64,000 nucleotides of DNA from the NCBI RefSeq assembly GCF_029633865.1, contig NC_079211.1, positions 142,945,585 through 143,009,584 of the forward strand. Direction: 5' to 3'. Under the pieces are notes generated by a model. That model was not told the DNA's origin and made no database searches. It was given only the letters and a program-made list of their open reading frames with translations. Both the position numbers and the translations under genes were made by a program. The DNA comes from Lampris incognitus (Eukaryota > Chordata > Actinopteri > Lampriformes > Lampridae). Below, in pieces: positions 12,331-23,200 of this stretch. The first letter of the stretch is position 1. Each line of letters opens with the position of its first letter.

Positions 12331-12411
12331 CATCTTGCTCAGCGCACGCGCCTTTCTTCCTGCCAAAATGGCCGCGTAAATAACACTGGTCACGTGACGT
12401 CCGGAGCTCTA

Positions 12412-12884
12412 TGGTTGCGGTTCGTGTTTAAAAAAAGACGATCTGCTTACCCGAACTACTTAAGTAATGTCCGCTTCGGGGTCCTGCGTCACCCCGTCGG
12501 GGTTTAATGACACGGCTACTAAAGAAATCAATAGTTTGACACAAAATACTCATTTAAAAATGATTTGATTCCTTCTGCTAAAGAAAACAGTCTGTTAGAT
12601 TCGTTAGTCGGTTAAGAACTACGCCCACAGCAACGGTCTGTTATTCATAGCAGCGGTCTGCTATTTAGAAATAACAGAACGGAGAATGCCGTAATTGACC
12701 AATCAGCAAGTATTCAACAAAGCAGCGTAATAAGTGGATTTAACGCACACCCTCCAGCCAATCAGAACCCAGTATTCTTTCTGTGCCCTCCTGGGATCAC
12801 GGTATAAGAAAATATTAGATTATGTTCTGATGGCCCCTGTCAATTATAGGCCCTTGGAATCATCTTTATGCATGCTCAATAATC
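12412..12884. other. Intergenic DNA, no gene seen
   Basis: Ordinary AT-rich sequence with two short similar motifs (AGCAACGGTCTGTTATT, AGCAGCGGTCTGCTATTT at 12630-12668). No exon or clear transposon end. Confidence 0.5.
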
Positions 12885-13018
12885 CATCCACCCATCCATT
12901 ATCCAAACCGCTTATCCTGCTCTCAGGGTCGTGGGGATGCTGGAGCCTATCCCAGCAGTCATTGGGCGGCAGGCAGGAAGACACCCTGGACAGGCCGCCA
13001 GGCCATCACGGGGCCTGC
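12885..13018 (-). repeat. SINE 3' module (reverse)
   Basis: Begins with the reverse GGAT-type tail (ATCCATCCACCCATCCATT), then AACCGCTTATCCTGCTCTCAGGG and the CAGTCATTGGGCGGCAGGCAGG block, ending in CCATCACGGGGCC. It is 5'-truncated and stops where Penelope-like sequence begins at 13022. Confidence 0.8.
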
Positions 13019-13021
13019 TCA

Positions 13022-15110
13022 ATAATCCAGGTAAGAAACTCAAAGAAAGGTGAATCAGTTCATCTGGACACAACATTTATTGACAGATACGTTTCATCAC
13101 TCATCTAAGTGACCTCTTCAGTCTAAACTGACTGCAGGTGTCCCCACCCTTATAAACAATACAGCTGCATAATGACCGAAACCAAGGATCAGTTTCATAT
13201 CTGAATATTAATCTAATATTTGTATCTGAAGATAGTTGTGTTGTAGTGTTCTTATTCTATGTTAAGTACACTGACAGAGCCATGCAACCGGAGTCAATTT
13301 TCATGTTTGTGCAAACCTACATGGCCAATGAACATGATTCTGATTTGCAAATAGGCATATCATTAACTAGAGCTTCAGTGGCCATGTGTGTACTATTCAC
13401 ATAGGATTTGGGTATGTTTGCAATCACAGCATTATAAGATGGCGACAGATGTACTCTTAGACCCCCCCCCCTTTGGTTCAGGGATGGTGGTTCACTCTTC
13501 ACATAGCTGGCCTCTCCAACTCCCCATTCAAACCAACGTTCCTCGATCCCTATCAAAGGTGTGCACATCCTCATCCTTGAAAGAGTGGCCACTGGCCTGT
13601 AGATGGGTGTAGACTGCAGAGTCCTGGCCTGACGCATTAGCTCTTCTGTGTTGTGCCATCCTCTTGGTCAGCATCAGTTTGGTTTCCACGATGTACAAGT
13701 CACGGCAATCCTCCTGGCACTTAAAAGCGTACACTATATTGCTCCGTTTGTGCCGGGGGACCTGATCCTTGGGGTGGATCAACTTCTGGTGCGGTGTGTT
13801 TTGGGGTTTGAAAACAACTGAGACGCGGTGTTTGGCGTCTCAACTGTTCCAACACCCCCGCCACATACAGAATCACCACTAGTTTACGCTTACGCAGCTG
13901 TTGTCCTTCTCCTTAGTTCGATAGGCTGGTGCACTGTTTGGGCGTCTTCCTGGCTTTGACAAAGGCCTAGTTAGGATAACCACACTAATTTAGGGCCTGT
14001 TTAATGTAGGATTCCTCCCCTTCCCCGGCCGCTGTCTTGGTGGGTACGTTGTCAGCTTGGTGGTAGTGTCCTGATGACTCCTAGTTTGTGCTCCAGTGGA
14101 TGATGAGAGTCAAAACTTAAGTACTGATCAGTATGTGTTCGTTTATGATAAACATCAACAATCAAATGTCTCCCATCACCAACTGCTATTTCACAGTCTA
14201 AGAAGGCTAACCTGTCATTTTTCACATCCTCCCTGGTGAACTTGATGTGGCTGTCCACAGATTGTCGGTGGTCAGTGAAATGTGGGACGTCCTGAGATTT
14301 AATTTTAACCCAGGTGTCGGCCACAAATCTGAACCAATGTCTAGGTGGTGTCCCTGGATAGGACATCAGAGCCCTCTTTTCCACTTCCTCCATATACAAG
14401 TTGGCCACTATAGGTGCACCTGGGAAACCCATAGCACACCCAAGCCTCTGCCTATAGTACTGCCCCCCTGTATATGAAGTACATGGACTGAAGACAGCTT
14501 CAGGAGCAGACACACTTGGTCAGTGTTAAGGATGGTCCTACTGCTAAGGGTGGGGTTGTTTTGTAATTTCATATGGACTACCTCTACTGTTTCCTCAACA
14601 AGAATGCACGTGAAGAGAGACTTAACATCATAAGAGATCATTGTTTCATCCTCCTCCATAATGACGTCCCTCACTTTATCCACAAAATCCATAGTGTTCC
14701 GAATGTGATGTTCATTACTGCCTACCAACGGGTTAAGAATAGATGCAAGAAACTAAGAGATGTTATAGGTCACTGAGTTAATCATACAAACAATAAGCCG
14801 GAATGGCACATCCTGTTTATGTATCGTAGGTAAACCATACAGACTGCGTGTAGCTTCCCCTGGATATATTCTGTGGTACAAAATTCTGTCAATAGCATTG
14901 TCCTGTTCTAACAGCTTCAGACAATCTATCACCTTTTTCTTGTAACCACTGCCTAGCTCTCGTCTCAGGACTCATGAGTATTCATGTCGCTAAGTAACGT
15001 CATAACCTTCTCATGATAGTCACGGTTTAATACAACAGTGCATCTGCCTGCATCGTAACTCCCCTGCTTGTTATATACCACTAGGTTACAGATATTGAGA
15101 CTTAGGATTC
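13022..15110 (-). mobile_element. Penelope-like retroelement, 5'-truncated relic
   Basis: This is the longest Penelope-like copy in the window, reading on the minus strand. In element order it holds reverse transcriptase (about 15100-14050; SYDVKSLFTCI-like motif, then GAPIVANLYMEEVEKRAL and FVADTW-like palm residues, FLDCEI), a spacer, the GIY-YIG endonuclease region (about 13780-13330; RKRSNIVYAFKC-like, KRMAQHRRANASGQDSA, then the RW-E-V-EA-YVK segment) and a 3' UTR-like tail (about 13440-13022) shared with the relics at 430-1365 and 4100-4340. Penelope-like elements encode exactly this RT plus GIY-YIG pair. The copy lacks its 5' part and is broken in several places; it looks moderately old. 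Confidence 0.85.
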
Positions 15111-15217
15111 TACATGCTGTGCTGTTGTGACACATGAGCGAAGGTCCAACGTAACTCTAGCCAGTGCAGGTAGGATGAATGGCACCTCTGGAAGACCGAA
15201 AGTTACTTTTTCCGGAT

Positions 15218-15545
15218 GGCTCAGTGCCCCAGTGGCTAGCACTGTTGCCTCGCAGCAAGAAGGTCCTGGGTTCGAACCCCAGGCCATCAGGTCCTTTCTG
15301 TGTGGAATTTGCATGTTCTACCCGTTTCTGCGTGGGTTTCCTCTGGGTAATCCGGTTTCTCCCCACCATCAAAAAGACTTGCATGTTAGGGTTGATACTC
15401 CTGCCTGTGCCCCTGAAGGCAATGGAAAGAAGAACTGGAGTTGGTCCCCGGGCGCTGCAGCTGCCCACTGCCCCTATACCATAGGATGGGTTATATGAAG
15501 AGTACAAATTCATTGTGAGAATACAATGACAAAATAAAGGGGCTT
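15218..15545 (+). repeat. tRNA-derived SINE, composite 3' end
   Basis: The head reads GGATGGCTCAGTGCCCCAGTGGCTAGC with the B box GGGTTCGAACCCC, then the shared body TTTGCATGTTCT...GTTTCTGCGTGGGTTTCCTC. Instead of the GGAT-tailed module it continues into a second module, CTGGAGTTGGTCCCCGGGCGCTGCA, and ends near ACAAAATAAAGG. The same second module follows the SINE at 56669. It lies next to the 5' break of the Penelope-like relic. Confidence 0.8.
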
Positions 15546-15804
15546 TCTTTCTTTTATTCCGAAGATGTACTCTGTTGAGCACTAATTCAGCAGTATCTTG
15601 ATAATGTACCTGCAGCCGACCCCTTACCTCTGACAGCAAGTTTTCTACAGTTCATAGCACAGTCGATTTTTAAGGACCAAATCTTATTTTATTATTTGGT
15701 TTATATTCTCTTCTAGACATTTCATGCGGACATGCAAGGATTAACATGCACTGCCACCGGTCTCAAAGACAAAAATAGCTTGAATGAGTTTAAAGTTGAC
15801 AACG

Positions 15805-15885
15805 ACTGCTGGGATAGGCTCCAACATCCTCACGACCCTGAGAGCAGGATGAGCGGTTTGGATAATTGATGGATGGATGGAGTTT
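15805..15885 (+). repeat. SINE 3' fragment
   Basis: GACTGCTGGGATAGGCTCCAA, then CCTGAGAGCAGGATGAGCGG, and a short GATGGATGGATGG tail. Only the last ~80 bp of the GGAT-tailed SINE module remains. Confidence 0.8.
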
Positions 15886-16335
15886 AAAGTTATTGTTAGA
15901 AACAACAGTGACTTAACTTAAGGTGGACACTACTTAAGCAGATGGTGATACACAGTTTATGGATAAACAGGATTTTATCCAGCATTAGAAAAGAGGGCTC
16001 TTGGCTATATAACTTTGTTAATCCCTGTTAAACTTAATGAACTGCTGTGCACATGCTTTTTTGTTTATACTGAAAAGGTTAGACATAAAATTCTGGTTAT
16101 GGCTCCCCAGCTCCAGATTTCTGTATTCAAAAACTCAGGAGCCGGGCGGTATGCTTTCCAAAATGTCTTGGCTGACACTCACAATCCTCCGCAAACTATC
16201 ACTGCGAACAATGTCTTGAACAGACATGCTGCATGTCCACCACCTTTCTATTTGAATGTCTTTGTCTTTTTTTGCCTTGCATTTGTTGTTGTTATTCACA
16301 TCGCTGAATGATAGAGGCTAGGATTCAAACAGAAT
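15886..16335. other. Intergenic DNA, no gene seen
   Basis: No exon, repeat end or family resemblance recognised. Confidence 0.5.
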
Positions 16336-16339
16336 TACA

Positions 16340-16735
16340 GACACAGGGTGTCCAGGTAGTGCAGCGGTCTATTCCACTGCCTTCCAACATGGGGATCCCG
16401 GTTCGAATCCCCGTGTTACCTCCGGCTTGGTCGGGCGTCCCTACAGACACAATTGGCCATGTCTGCGGGTGGGAAGCCGGATGTGGGTATATGTCCTGGT
16501 CGCTGCACTAGCGCCTCCTCTGGTCGGTCGGGGCGCCTGTTCGGAGGGGGAGCTTGGGGGGAATAGCGTGAGCCTCCCACGTGCTACGTCCCCCTGGCGA
16601 AACTCCTCACTGTCAGGTGAAAAGAAGCGGCTGGTGACTCTACAGAAGGCTCAAAAGAGTGGGGTAATTGACCGGATACAATTGGTGATAAAAGTGTGTG
16701 GGGGGCGATTAAAGACACCACCTTTTTACTGATGC
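16340..16735 (+). repeat. tRNA-derived SINE (CAGGTAGTGCAGCGG family)
   Basis: The tRNA-like head CCAGGTAGTGCAGCGGTCTA has a good A box (TAGTGCAGCGG), and GGTTCGAATCC is a perfect B box. The long GC-rich body includes ACAATTGGCCATGTCTGCGGG and GGCGAAACTCCTCACTGTCAGG. A reverse copy with the same order lies at 48411-48793, which defines the family. Confidence 0.8.
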
Positions 16736-19700
16736 AACTGTACAATCAATCTTATTGGTGGAGTTTGTCACTTCTTCATTTTTTTCAACAAGGACTCGAG
16801 CCAGTTCCTGGAGAAGGTTAGCTATGTCTGTCTTAAACACACAAAGGAAACATCCTCTAACATCTGGTCAAGTACAGCAATAAAGATATTCTAAAATGAG
16901 AGAAACTCTTTAGTGGAAAAGGCCACTTACAGATGCAATAGGAGAATGATTTAATACTTCATCAGGTATCAATAGTAGTTTTAAATCAGACTTTCAGATC
17001 GTCTGTGTGACGTTGGGCGCTCTGGTGGCACTACTGTGGTCGATGATCCGGAATTTTCAAAATATGAAAATCTTAATGGATTTTTTTTTCATTTTTTGGG
17101 TTTGGACCATTAATATGAACATAAAAACCAACAACGTTGTCTGAAAAGTGTACTAGACATGCAGATAGGCTGACTTTAGATGACTAAAACGTCCCCCCTA
17201 ACACCGCTGATAAGACAGCGTGCGGGATTAAGAGACATGCATGTTCAGGAAGGGCACATTTACAGTAACATAACTGAAGTGTTAGCAGAGGTGAGATGGA
17301 TATGAGATAGAGGGAGGCTTCAGACTTATCATCCCAGTAGCCTGTCTGACGCCGTTGGCTCTCTGACCTTGGGAATTCCTCACATGTTGGGCGACAACAG
17401 TCACAACCGTAATCATATCCTACCATGTTACTGATGAAAAGCAACAACCTGTGCTTCTATGTCCACTTTTTCCTATTTTTGCAATGTATAAAGTATTTGT
17501 TGAATTCCTTTCATATTTTCACTGGTAGTCACAATTGCCTTTAGTTTGCCTAACTTGTACGGCCCCACCCGACAGAGCAACAACACAACGGCAAACGCCA
17601 TTGTGCGGCAAACACTGAACCAATTCTGTGGAATGAACATACAAAATACCTCTAACCATACACTGAGCTGTGGTTTCTGCATCGCATGGAAATATTCAAA
17701 ATAATTTGGCAAAAAAACAAAAAAACAAGTATACGGTAAGACAAAAAAAAAAACACCTAAGAATTAACAGGAAAATGTAAATCTTGATGAGTTGCAAAAA
17801 CTGAAGTGAGCTGTCATCAACGATACCGAAACGCTTTATCGTTCCATCTGGGCCTTTGGAGTAAACAGGTAATTAGACATGAGGAGACGATAGCATCTGT
17901 TTTGACGGCGTTGAACATCCGACAGTATCTCTCAGTGTCTCTCAGCTGCCAGGCTGCATAAGAACATGACCATCAGATAAGGAGGTTTGTTGATGGGCAA
18001 AGCTGAAGGTTAGAACTATCTTTACTCTACTTGCTATTGTCATACCTGCACTTCCGCGGGCCGAGAGACACACGGTACATTGATTCACAATTACAGAAGG
18101 GTAAAACAACCTCCTCTTATCCTTTTATTGTCAATCCTTCCTCCTTCAGGCTCAATGGGAGAGTGTCTCTGAGTCGCTCTCCATGCAGCCTGGATTAACT
18201 GGCTTTTCTAAGAGCCACAGATGAGAGGCCACGAGACAGAGAATACAAGATAACTGACCTCCATATAAAAGCTATCTCCAGTGAGGGGTACAAACGATCC
18301 TGAAACGCCAAATAATCCCATCAGCCACCTTCATAGGCGCTATTTGTTCACTGTACGACAGACGCTTTATGCGGCGAATAGCAACATCTTTTGGAAAATG
18401 CTAAAATGCATGCTCGGAATTCACTGCGCTGTGAAACAACACGGACCACCAATTGCTCCTGTACAGAAAAACACAGAACAGGGACTCAGATCTACCGCCG
18501 ACGGTTCGAACTTCGTCCTCCGTATTCTGTATTCTTTGATATCTGACGGGACTAACGGGAGGCTGAGAACAGTGCGGTCGTTCAGCCATCATGCCTGCTC
18601 TTCAAGGAACCCACTGATGCTTCGGAAAACAAACAGATCCGCTTTACAGATGAGGGGGACAAATCAAACTCAACTACAAAGACGGCCTTTGTCAGTGCTC
18701 CAATATGCCGTGACTCGCTAACAAATTTGCTGGAGTTGATAAGGTGGTTTAAGACAACCCTGATCCTTTCACGTGGGAAGACTCATAAACTTCCCTGAAT
18801 AGTGTAACTGGATCCCTCATGTTACGGTACCAGCAGACCAGCGCTTTTCTTCTTCATTCAGCAGATATAGGTACTCCTGAATCAACGTCTTGGATGGTTG
18901 ACTTTGATTGTGCCTGTGGGACTGTGAAGGCAGTGTGTGTGGTAGCATCCTCAATATGCATACGTGTGTGTGTGTGAGTGAGTGTGTGTGTGTTTGTGTA
19001 TGTGTGTGGAGCTGGGGGGTGGGGTGGGGGGGTTAGGAGAGACTGAACAGGCTTTTGTAATCTTCCAATGATCTTATCGCCAAGATAAATACATGAAGTG
19101 GTGGGACGGTTTACTGCAGATAGACTGATTAGAGAAAAAAGTATGACAAGGACAGGGGACATGAGCAAAGGGGCTGTTCATTGTACGCTCCAGATAAACA
19201 ACAACTCCTGGACCAGGGCAAAAACTAAACACATCGGAGACAAAAACTCAACACTCTGTGTACGTGTCCTGAGGCATGTCGTCTTTGACTGATGCTCTGA
19301 AACGTACCTATCTCAGAGGATCTGTTTTCGATTGTTTCGATTGTTATGTGATACACCCCACATTTCTTTTTTCACTTTTCATATCAATACAACAACAAAA
19401 TAACACTGAGGAACAAACCGAGATCTTTTTTTTTTTTTTGGTGGCGGCGGCGGGTGGGGTACAATACAAATATGAGGAGAGAGGAAAATGATGTCAAATG
19501 TAGTCATTTTCAGATTAAATACAAACAAAAACAAGATATGAACTTAGATGATGTGTCTCTTACCTCCAATCACTTCCATTCAGAGTAGACCCACAACCAC
19601 GGATGGATCACTGAACCGGCTTTGCGGGCACAGGCCCAGGGGCCCAAGGAGTCAGGAGGCCCCTCAGCCAGAGCCTCTGTGTGAAGTCGCTGCTGTGGTC

Positions 19701-20380
19701 ATTTCTCACTGCAAAGTTGAAGGTCTCAGTCATTTTTGTCAATACCAGCTTGATGTCGCTGTTTTTTCAAGCTGTGTCTTTGTTGATATTAAAGCTGAAA
19801 TGCAGGATTTTTCTCATACGCTCGAGTATCGCGATATTATCTTTGGTGGTCCTGTATCGATTCTCAAAACCACTATATCGATTTTTAATTGTTTACATCT
19901 AAAGGTTTGTGACAGGCATTTTGTGTTGTGTGTAACCCCACAGCCGCTAGATAACACTGTTGTAATCTATCTTCAGCTATTTCACTCTTCCACGCCAACC
20001 CAACAACGTAAACTGAGTCCGCAAGTAGCACAAGCACAAAGAACACAGGCCTATGAAATCGCAATATATCACCTTTCTTACAGTATCGCAATACATCGCG
20101 ATATATTGAATCGTAACCCCTGTATCATGATACGTATCGTATCGCCAGATTCTCACCAATGCACAGCCCTAATACTTACTAGCTAGTAACGTTAGCATAC
20201 CAGCTAACATCACAGACATGCACAGGCAGCCTGGAACAGTGCCATCTTGTGGTTAGTCATCATATGGAACCTTCATAGCGAGATTAATTGTTAGCGGCTT
20301 CTGTAAGTGATGATGTGGGGAAATTAGCAGAGCTCATCTTTTCAATGTAGGGGGTTAAGGTCAGACCCATATTGAGGCTA
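16736..20380. other. Intergenic DNA, no gene seen
   Basis: No exon with splice context was found. The frame at 18281-18721 has no recognisable domain. The stretch contains A-rich runs near 17720, a (GT)n microsatellite at 18961-19010, a decayed MITE at about 19810-20171, and a repeat-free block (17960-18290) with several GATA-type sites (CAGATAAGG, GATAACT, CTTATCC). That block could be regulatory, for example for slc25a37, which is GATA1-dependent in erythroid cells. This is only a motif-level guess. Confidence 0.4.
19810..20171. mobile_element. Decayed hAT-like MITE (TTAGGGCTGTGC end)
   Basis: The right end, read on the minus strand, is TTAGGGCTGTGCATTGGTGA, followed by runs of CGATA / TATCG motifs (ATCGCGATATAT, CGATACGTATC). 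This is the texture of common fish non-autonomous hAT repeats that start TAGGGCTG and carry CGATAT arrays. The left end is not well defined; a second CGATATT-rich patch at 19825-19880 marks it roughly. Confidence 0.5.
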
Positions 20381-20381
20381 C

Positions 20382-20516
20382 TGTAACCGGTTATTTTCTT
20401 GCCCGGTGCGGGATTCGATACGGCGTGTACTGCACCACAAGGCGACGTCAATAACCGCTCGGCTAAAGGGTCAGACCCGTTAGCTAGGGGCTAACGTGTC
20501 TTATTAGTGTTTTACA
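20382..20516 (-). repeat. tRNA-like SINE (GCCGAGCGG subtype) with CTAC flanks
   Basis: On the minus strand it starts TGTAAAACACTAATAAGACACG, has TTTAGCCGAGCGGTTA as A-box-like and TATCGAATCCCGC as B-box-like sequence, and ends AACCGGTTACA. A 4-bp CTAC lies on both sides (20378-20381, 20517-20520), which looks like a target duplication. It is nearly identical to 9815-9950. Confidence 0.7.
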
Positions 20517-20785
20517 CTACTAAATGCCTAAAACGTGATATCAGTTTGTGTAGAGTGTATTTTTGTATTTTAAAATTACTTGCGTTTTAATTAAATACAT
20601 TTTCTCGTACCAGTGTTTTGTATTTTATTCTGATACATTTGATGAGCAAGTGTTTCTAATTTGTAACAAGACAGGTTTTGGTGTATTTGTTTCCATCTCT
20701 GTATACTGATGTCGAAATTTTTGACAGGGTGGAACAAAGAGTATGTACGTTTACATGCACAGATAAGTCGAGCTATAGATTAGGT

Positions 20786-21349
20786 CAGTGGTTCTCAACC
20801 TTTTTGGGGTGCTGGACCCCCTGCGTATTTTTGATCTACCCTAAGGACCCCTCCACCTGATCTTGGGGGAGGGGGGTTGCAATTTGATAGAAACAGTAGA
20901 AACTGCATTTTAAATTGCATTATAGCATTTATTCACTCTTTGGGGCAAAAATAAGAGCTTTCAGTTGTAACTTAGATATAGTTAACAAAACAGAATTCTT
21001 ATGCAGTCACTTTCAGATATATGTAACAAAACAGAATATGTATTCAGGAACTTTCAGATATATGTAACAACAGAATTTTTATGCAGTAACCTTTAACAAT
21101 GCAAACGAGAGCGAGATCTCTTATTAAAATACAATAAATTACACTTGTGAAACAGATGTAATTAGAGAAAAAAGTCCTGTTACCCTTTATAGTTTAGGTA
21201 GATAAAGGTCTCAGTCACATTTGAGTAAAATAATCCTATTTCTATAAACGTCATAGGATCTTTTTTTAAAGATATTTTATTTTCACGGACCCCTTGCAAT
21301 TACACCACGGACCACTAGGACTCCGCGGACCCCCGGTTGAGAAACACTG
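20786..21349 (+). mobile_element. Non-autonomous hAT transposon (MITE), copy 1
   Basis: Terminal inverted repeats CAGTGGTTCTCAACC ... GGTTGAGAAACACTG and a perfect 8-bp target duplication GATTAGGT (20778-20785 and 21350-21357) define a hAT insertion. The 564-bp element has no coding capacity. Its middle carries tandem-like units of about 40 bp built on AACAAAACAGAAT...ATGCAGT...CTTTCAGATATATGT. The sister copy is at 23582-24188. The CAGTGGTTCTCAACC end is the Charlie-type hAT end. Confidence 0.93.
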
Positions 21350-21861
21350 GATTAGGTCACGTAATTGGACTACTGTCATTGTCCCAGTATACAAGAACCG
21401 GGGGAGAATCGAGTTATTGACGGAAGTGTGTCCGACTCCGGTACGGTAGGTGGCGATATGCTCCCTTTCGGCTGGTTGCTATTGGCCCTTCTTCCGGCTG
21501 ACCTATTGCGTCGCATAGCAAAAACAAGTTAGCAAGCGGGTTCCATGTCGAGCGGGGAGAACACGGACAGCTTTACAGCGCTATACAGTCCATACGTACT
21601 CTCCGCTTTACTTTTGGTACAAATGAGATGCGCGCTGGTGCTTGTGGTGATGCCCGAAGGCTGAAGACGCTCCTGGGGTGTTCCCACCACGCCACTTCTG
21701 CTAAGGCTAAGCTCCACTTTGTGCCCTCTTTACTGCCCCACGGGCTTCTCACCATCAAACGGTGTATGGAAAAGGCAAATGTTTGTTGTTTTCTCCCCAT
21801 TCGTGCGCTAGCTTGCTACGTATTATGTTAGCTTAACGGTACTAGTGCAACCGGTTATTTT

Positions 21862-22500
21862 TATGTAACCTATTTTTCTGGACTTGCCTGTTAGTGATTT
21901 TAAGTCCCTGTTATAAGCTGTTGCCACTGTATATGCCTTGAGCTCTTATTTTGAAGGCTGAAGAGAGAGCGGAAGTGCTGCACGCAGCGTTGTTGCTGTG
22001 GGGGGAAGAATCCAAATAAAGTGGTCCTCGTGTGAAAGTGGAACCTCCGTATTTGTTATTTTATAGCTTCATACAGTATAGGCGACATCACTAACCGCTC
22101 GGCTAAAGGGTCAGACCCGTTAGCTAGGGACTAACGTGTCTTATTAGTAGTTTACAGTCGTCACCCTCTCCCGAAAGCGCGCCCTCGCGCTTTGTTATTC
22201 CCGCGCTCCGGAGAGACTTCTGAGGATCTGCACACTTCCGGATCCCACCGCTGCCACCAATGTAACCGAGGGTTTGTAGATGTCGCCTATACTGTATGAA
22301 ACTATAACATAACAAATACGGAGGTTCCACTTTCTTTGGATTCTTCCCCCAACAGAACTCCGCAGCAACAACACTGCGTACAGCACTTCCGCTCTCTCTT
22401 CAGCCTTCAGAATAAGAGCTCAAGGCATATACTGTGGCAACAGCTTATAACAGGAACTTAAAATCACTAACAGGCAAGTCCAGAAAAATAGGTTACACTA
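21862..22500. mobile_element. LTR-retrotransposon fossil, inverted LTR pieces
   Basis: Two LTR copies of about 220-240 bp face each other: the right one (22262-22500) reads on the minus strand from TGTAACC to GGTTACA, and the left one (about 21862-22087) is a plus-strand partial copy. Between them are a short leader-like stretch beside the right LTR (with TTGGTGGCAGCGGTGGG, a primer-binding-site-like start seen in fish Ty3/Gypsy elements) and part of a tRNA-like repeat (22088-22155). No coding region remains. The element is broken. The arms differ at several places, so it is of moderate age. Confidence 0.55.
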
Positions 22501-22832
22501 GCAACCTACCTGAGACGGAATTAATAAAACCAACGTCCACGCCATTGCTCTACGGCTTAGGACCGAGGTCGGCGTCCCAGCAGGTCCTCCAATATGTCGT
22601 CGTGTGGGCATGAAACTGGACTGTGGCCACTTGTTGGGTTGTTTTTCTTTGCGTTGTAGTAGGCCTGTTTGAGGCGCTTCCACCGAACACGGATTTGCTC
22701 GGGGGTCCTTTTAAATGGTTCGCCATTCCGCGCTCTCCGTCAATCCGTGTACTTTAGGATATTCAACTCCTTTAGCTGACACAACATAAAGTCTGTCCAG
22801 AAATGCGTCGTTCTCGCTCTAGCGCTCGCCAT
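22500..22832 (-). pseudogene. Myb/SANT-like gene relic (Harbinger type)
   Basis: From the ATG at 22832 the minus strand reads MASARARTTHFWTDFMLCQL, then KELNILKYTD and a stop. The following stretch in the same frame gives EPFKRTPEQIRVRWKRLKQ then AYYNAKKNNPTSGHSP and PHDDILEDLLGRRP. The W...L..L pattern, RTPEQIRVRWKRLKQAYY recognition-helix block and DDILEDLLG motif are those of Myb/SANT proteins encoded by PIF/Harbinger transposons. At least two in-frame stops break it. No transposase was found nearby. The LTR fossil at 21862-22500 abuts its 3' end. Confidence 0.55.
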
Positions 22833-23059
22833 GTCGCTACTACGCTGTTCGACTTCCGGGTGAGAAACCGCCGCGGTATGACGTCAGGGTAAAGGTATAA
22901 CATCGGGGGCACTGCTGGGGGGTGGGGGTGAGTATATGTTACTAGGAATGCTAAAGAGATGTTTTAAGGTGGTAAATTAAACATTTTCATCCTCGGATCA
23001 TGCGCAGCACGTCTGGGCCAGTTCGTGGCCGATTGAAGCGGATGAATAGGGTCAGGTAG

Positions 23060-23200
23060 CCCCTGGCTGACGGGTCGGACTCTTTAGTCGAGCGGTTAGC
23101 GATGTCGCCCGCGGTGCAGGAGCTGCGGGTTCGCGTCCCGGCTGTGGTGGTTCCCGAGTGCCCCCCCCCCCCCCCCGGATTCGCTATAGTATGCATACCA
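23060..23200 (+). repeat. tRNA-like SINE fragment
   Basis: GGTCGGACTCTTTAGTCGAG then CGGTTAGCGATGTCGCC and the B-box-like GGGTTCGCGTCCCGG, followed by a C run and GGATTCGCTATAGTA. It is the core of the TGTAAC family (compare 5468 and 9109); the 5' TGTAAC end is missing or diverged. Confidence 0.65.

Larger units (their letters stand above)
10829..12411. mobile_element. THAP-bearing DNA transposon (ISL2EU-like)
   Basis: Inverted ends: the left end TAGAGCTCCGGTAGTTGATGTCAC and the reverse complement of the right end TAGAGCTCCGGACGTCAC agree at their outer bases, and both are followed by CCATTTTGGCAGGAA. A TA dinucleotide lies at each edge. Inside are two converging gene remnants: a THAP-type N-terminus on the plus strand (10966) and a minus-strand N-terminus resembling the YqaJ/SWIM-associated proteins of fish (12088-12330). 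That pair is the gene layout described for ISL2EU-type transposons, which is why the name is offered. A smaller MITE (11664-12059) is nested inside. At about 1.6 kb the copy is far too short to be whole. Confidence 0.5.

Noticed and set aside
13040-13110. Hammerhead-ribozyme-like core (GATGAG...GAAAC) on the minus strand of the Penelope-like 3' part
   Set aside because: Such ribozymes are known in Penelope-like elements, but the CUGANGA core is not exact here and I could not pair stem I on both sides. A covariance-model search would decide.
18281-18721. 146-residue open frame as a gene
   Set aside because: No domain, no splice context, no related copy; likely a chance frame.
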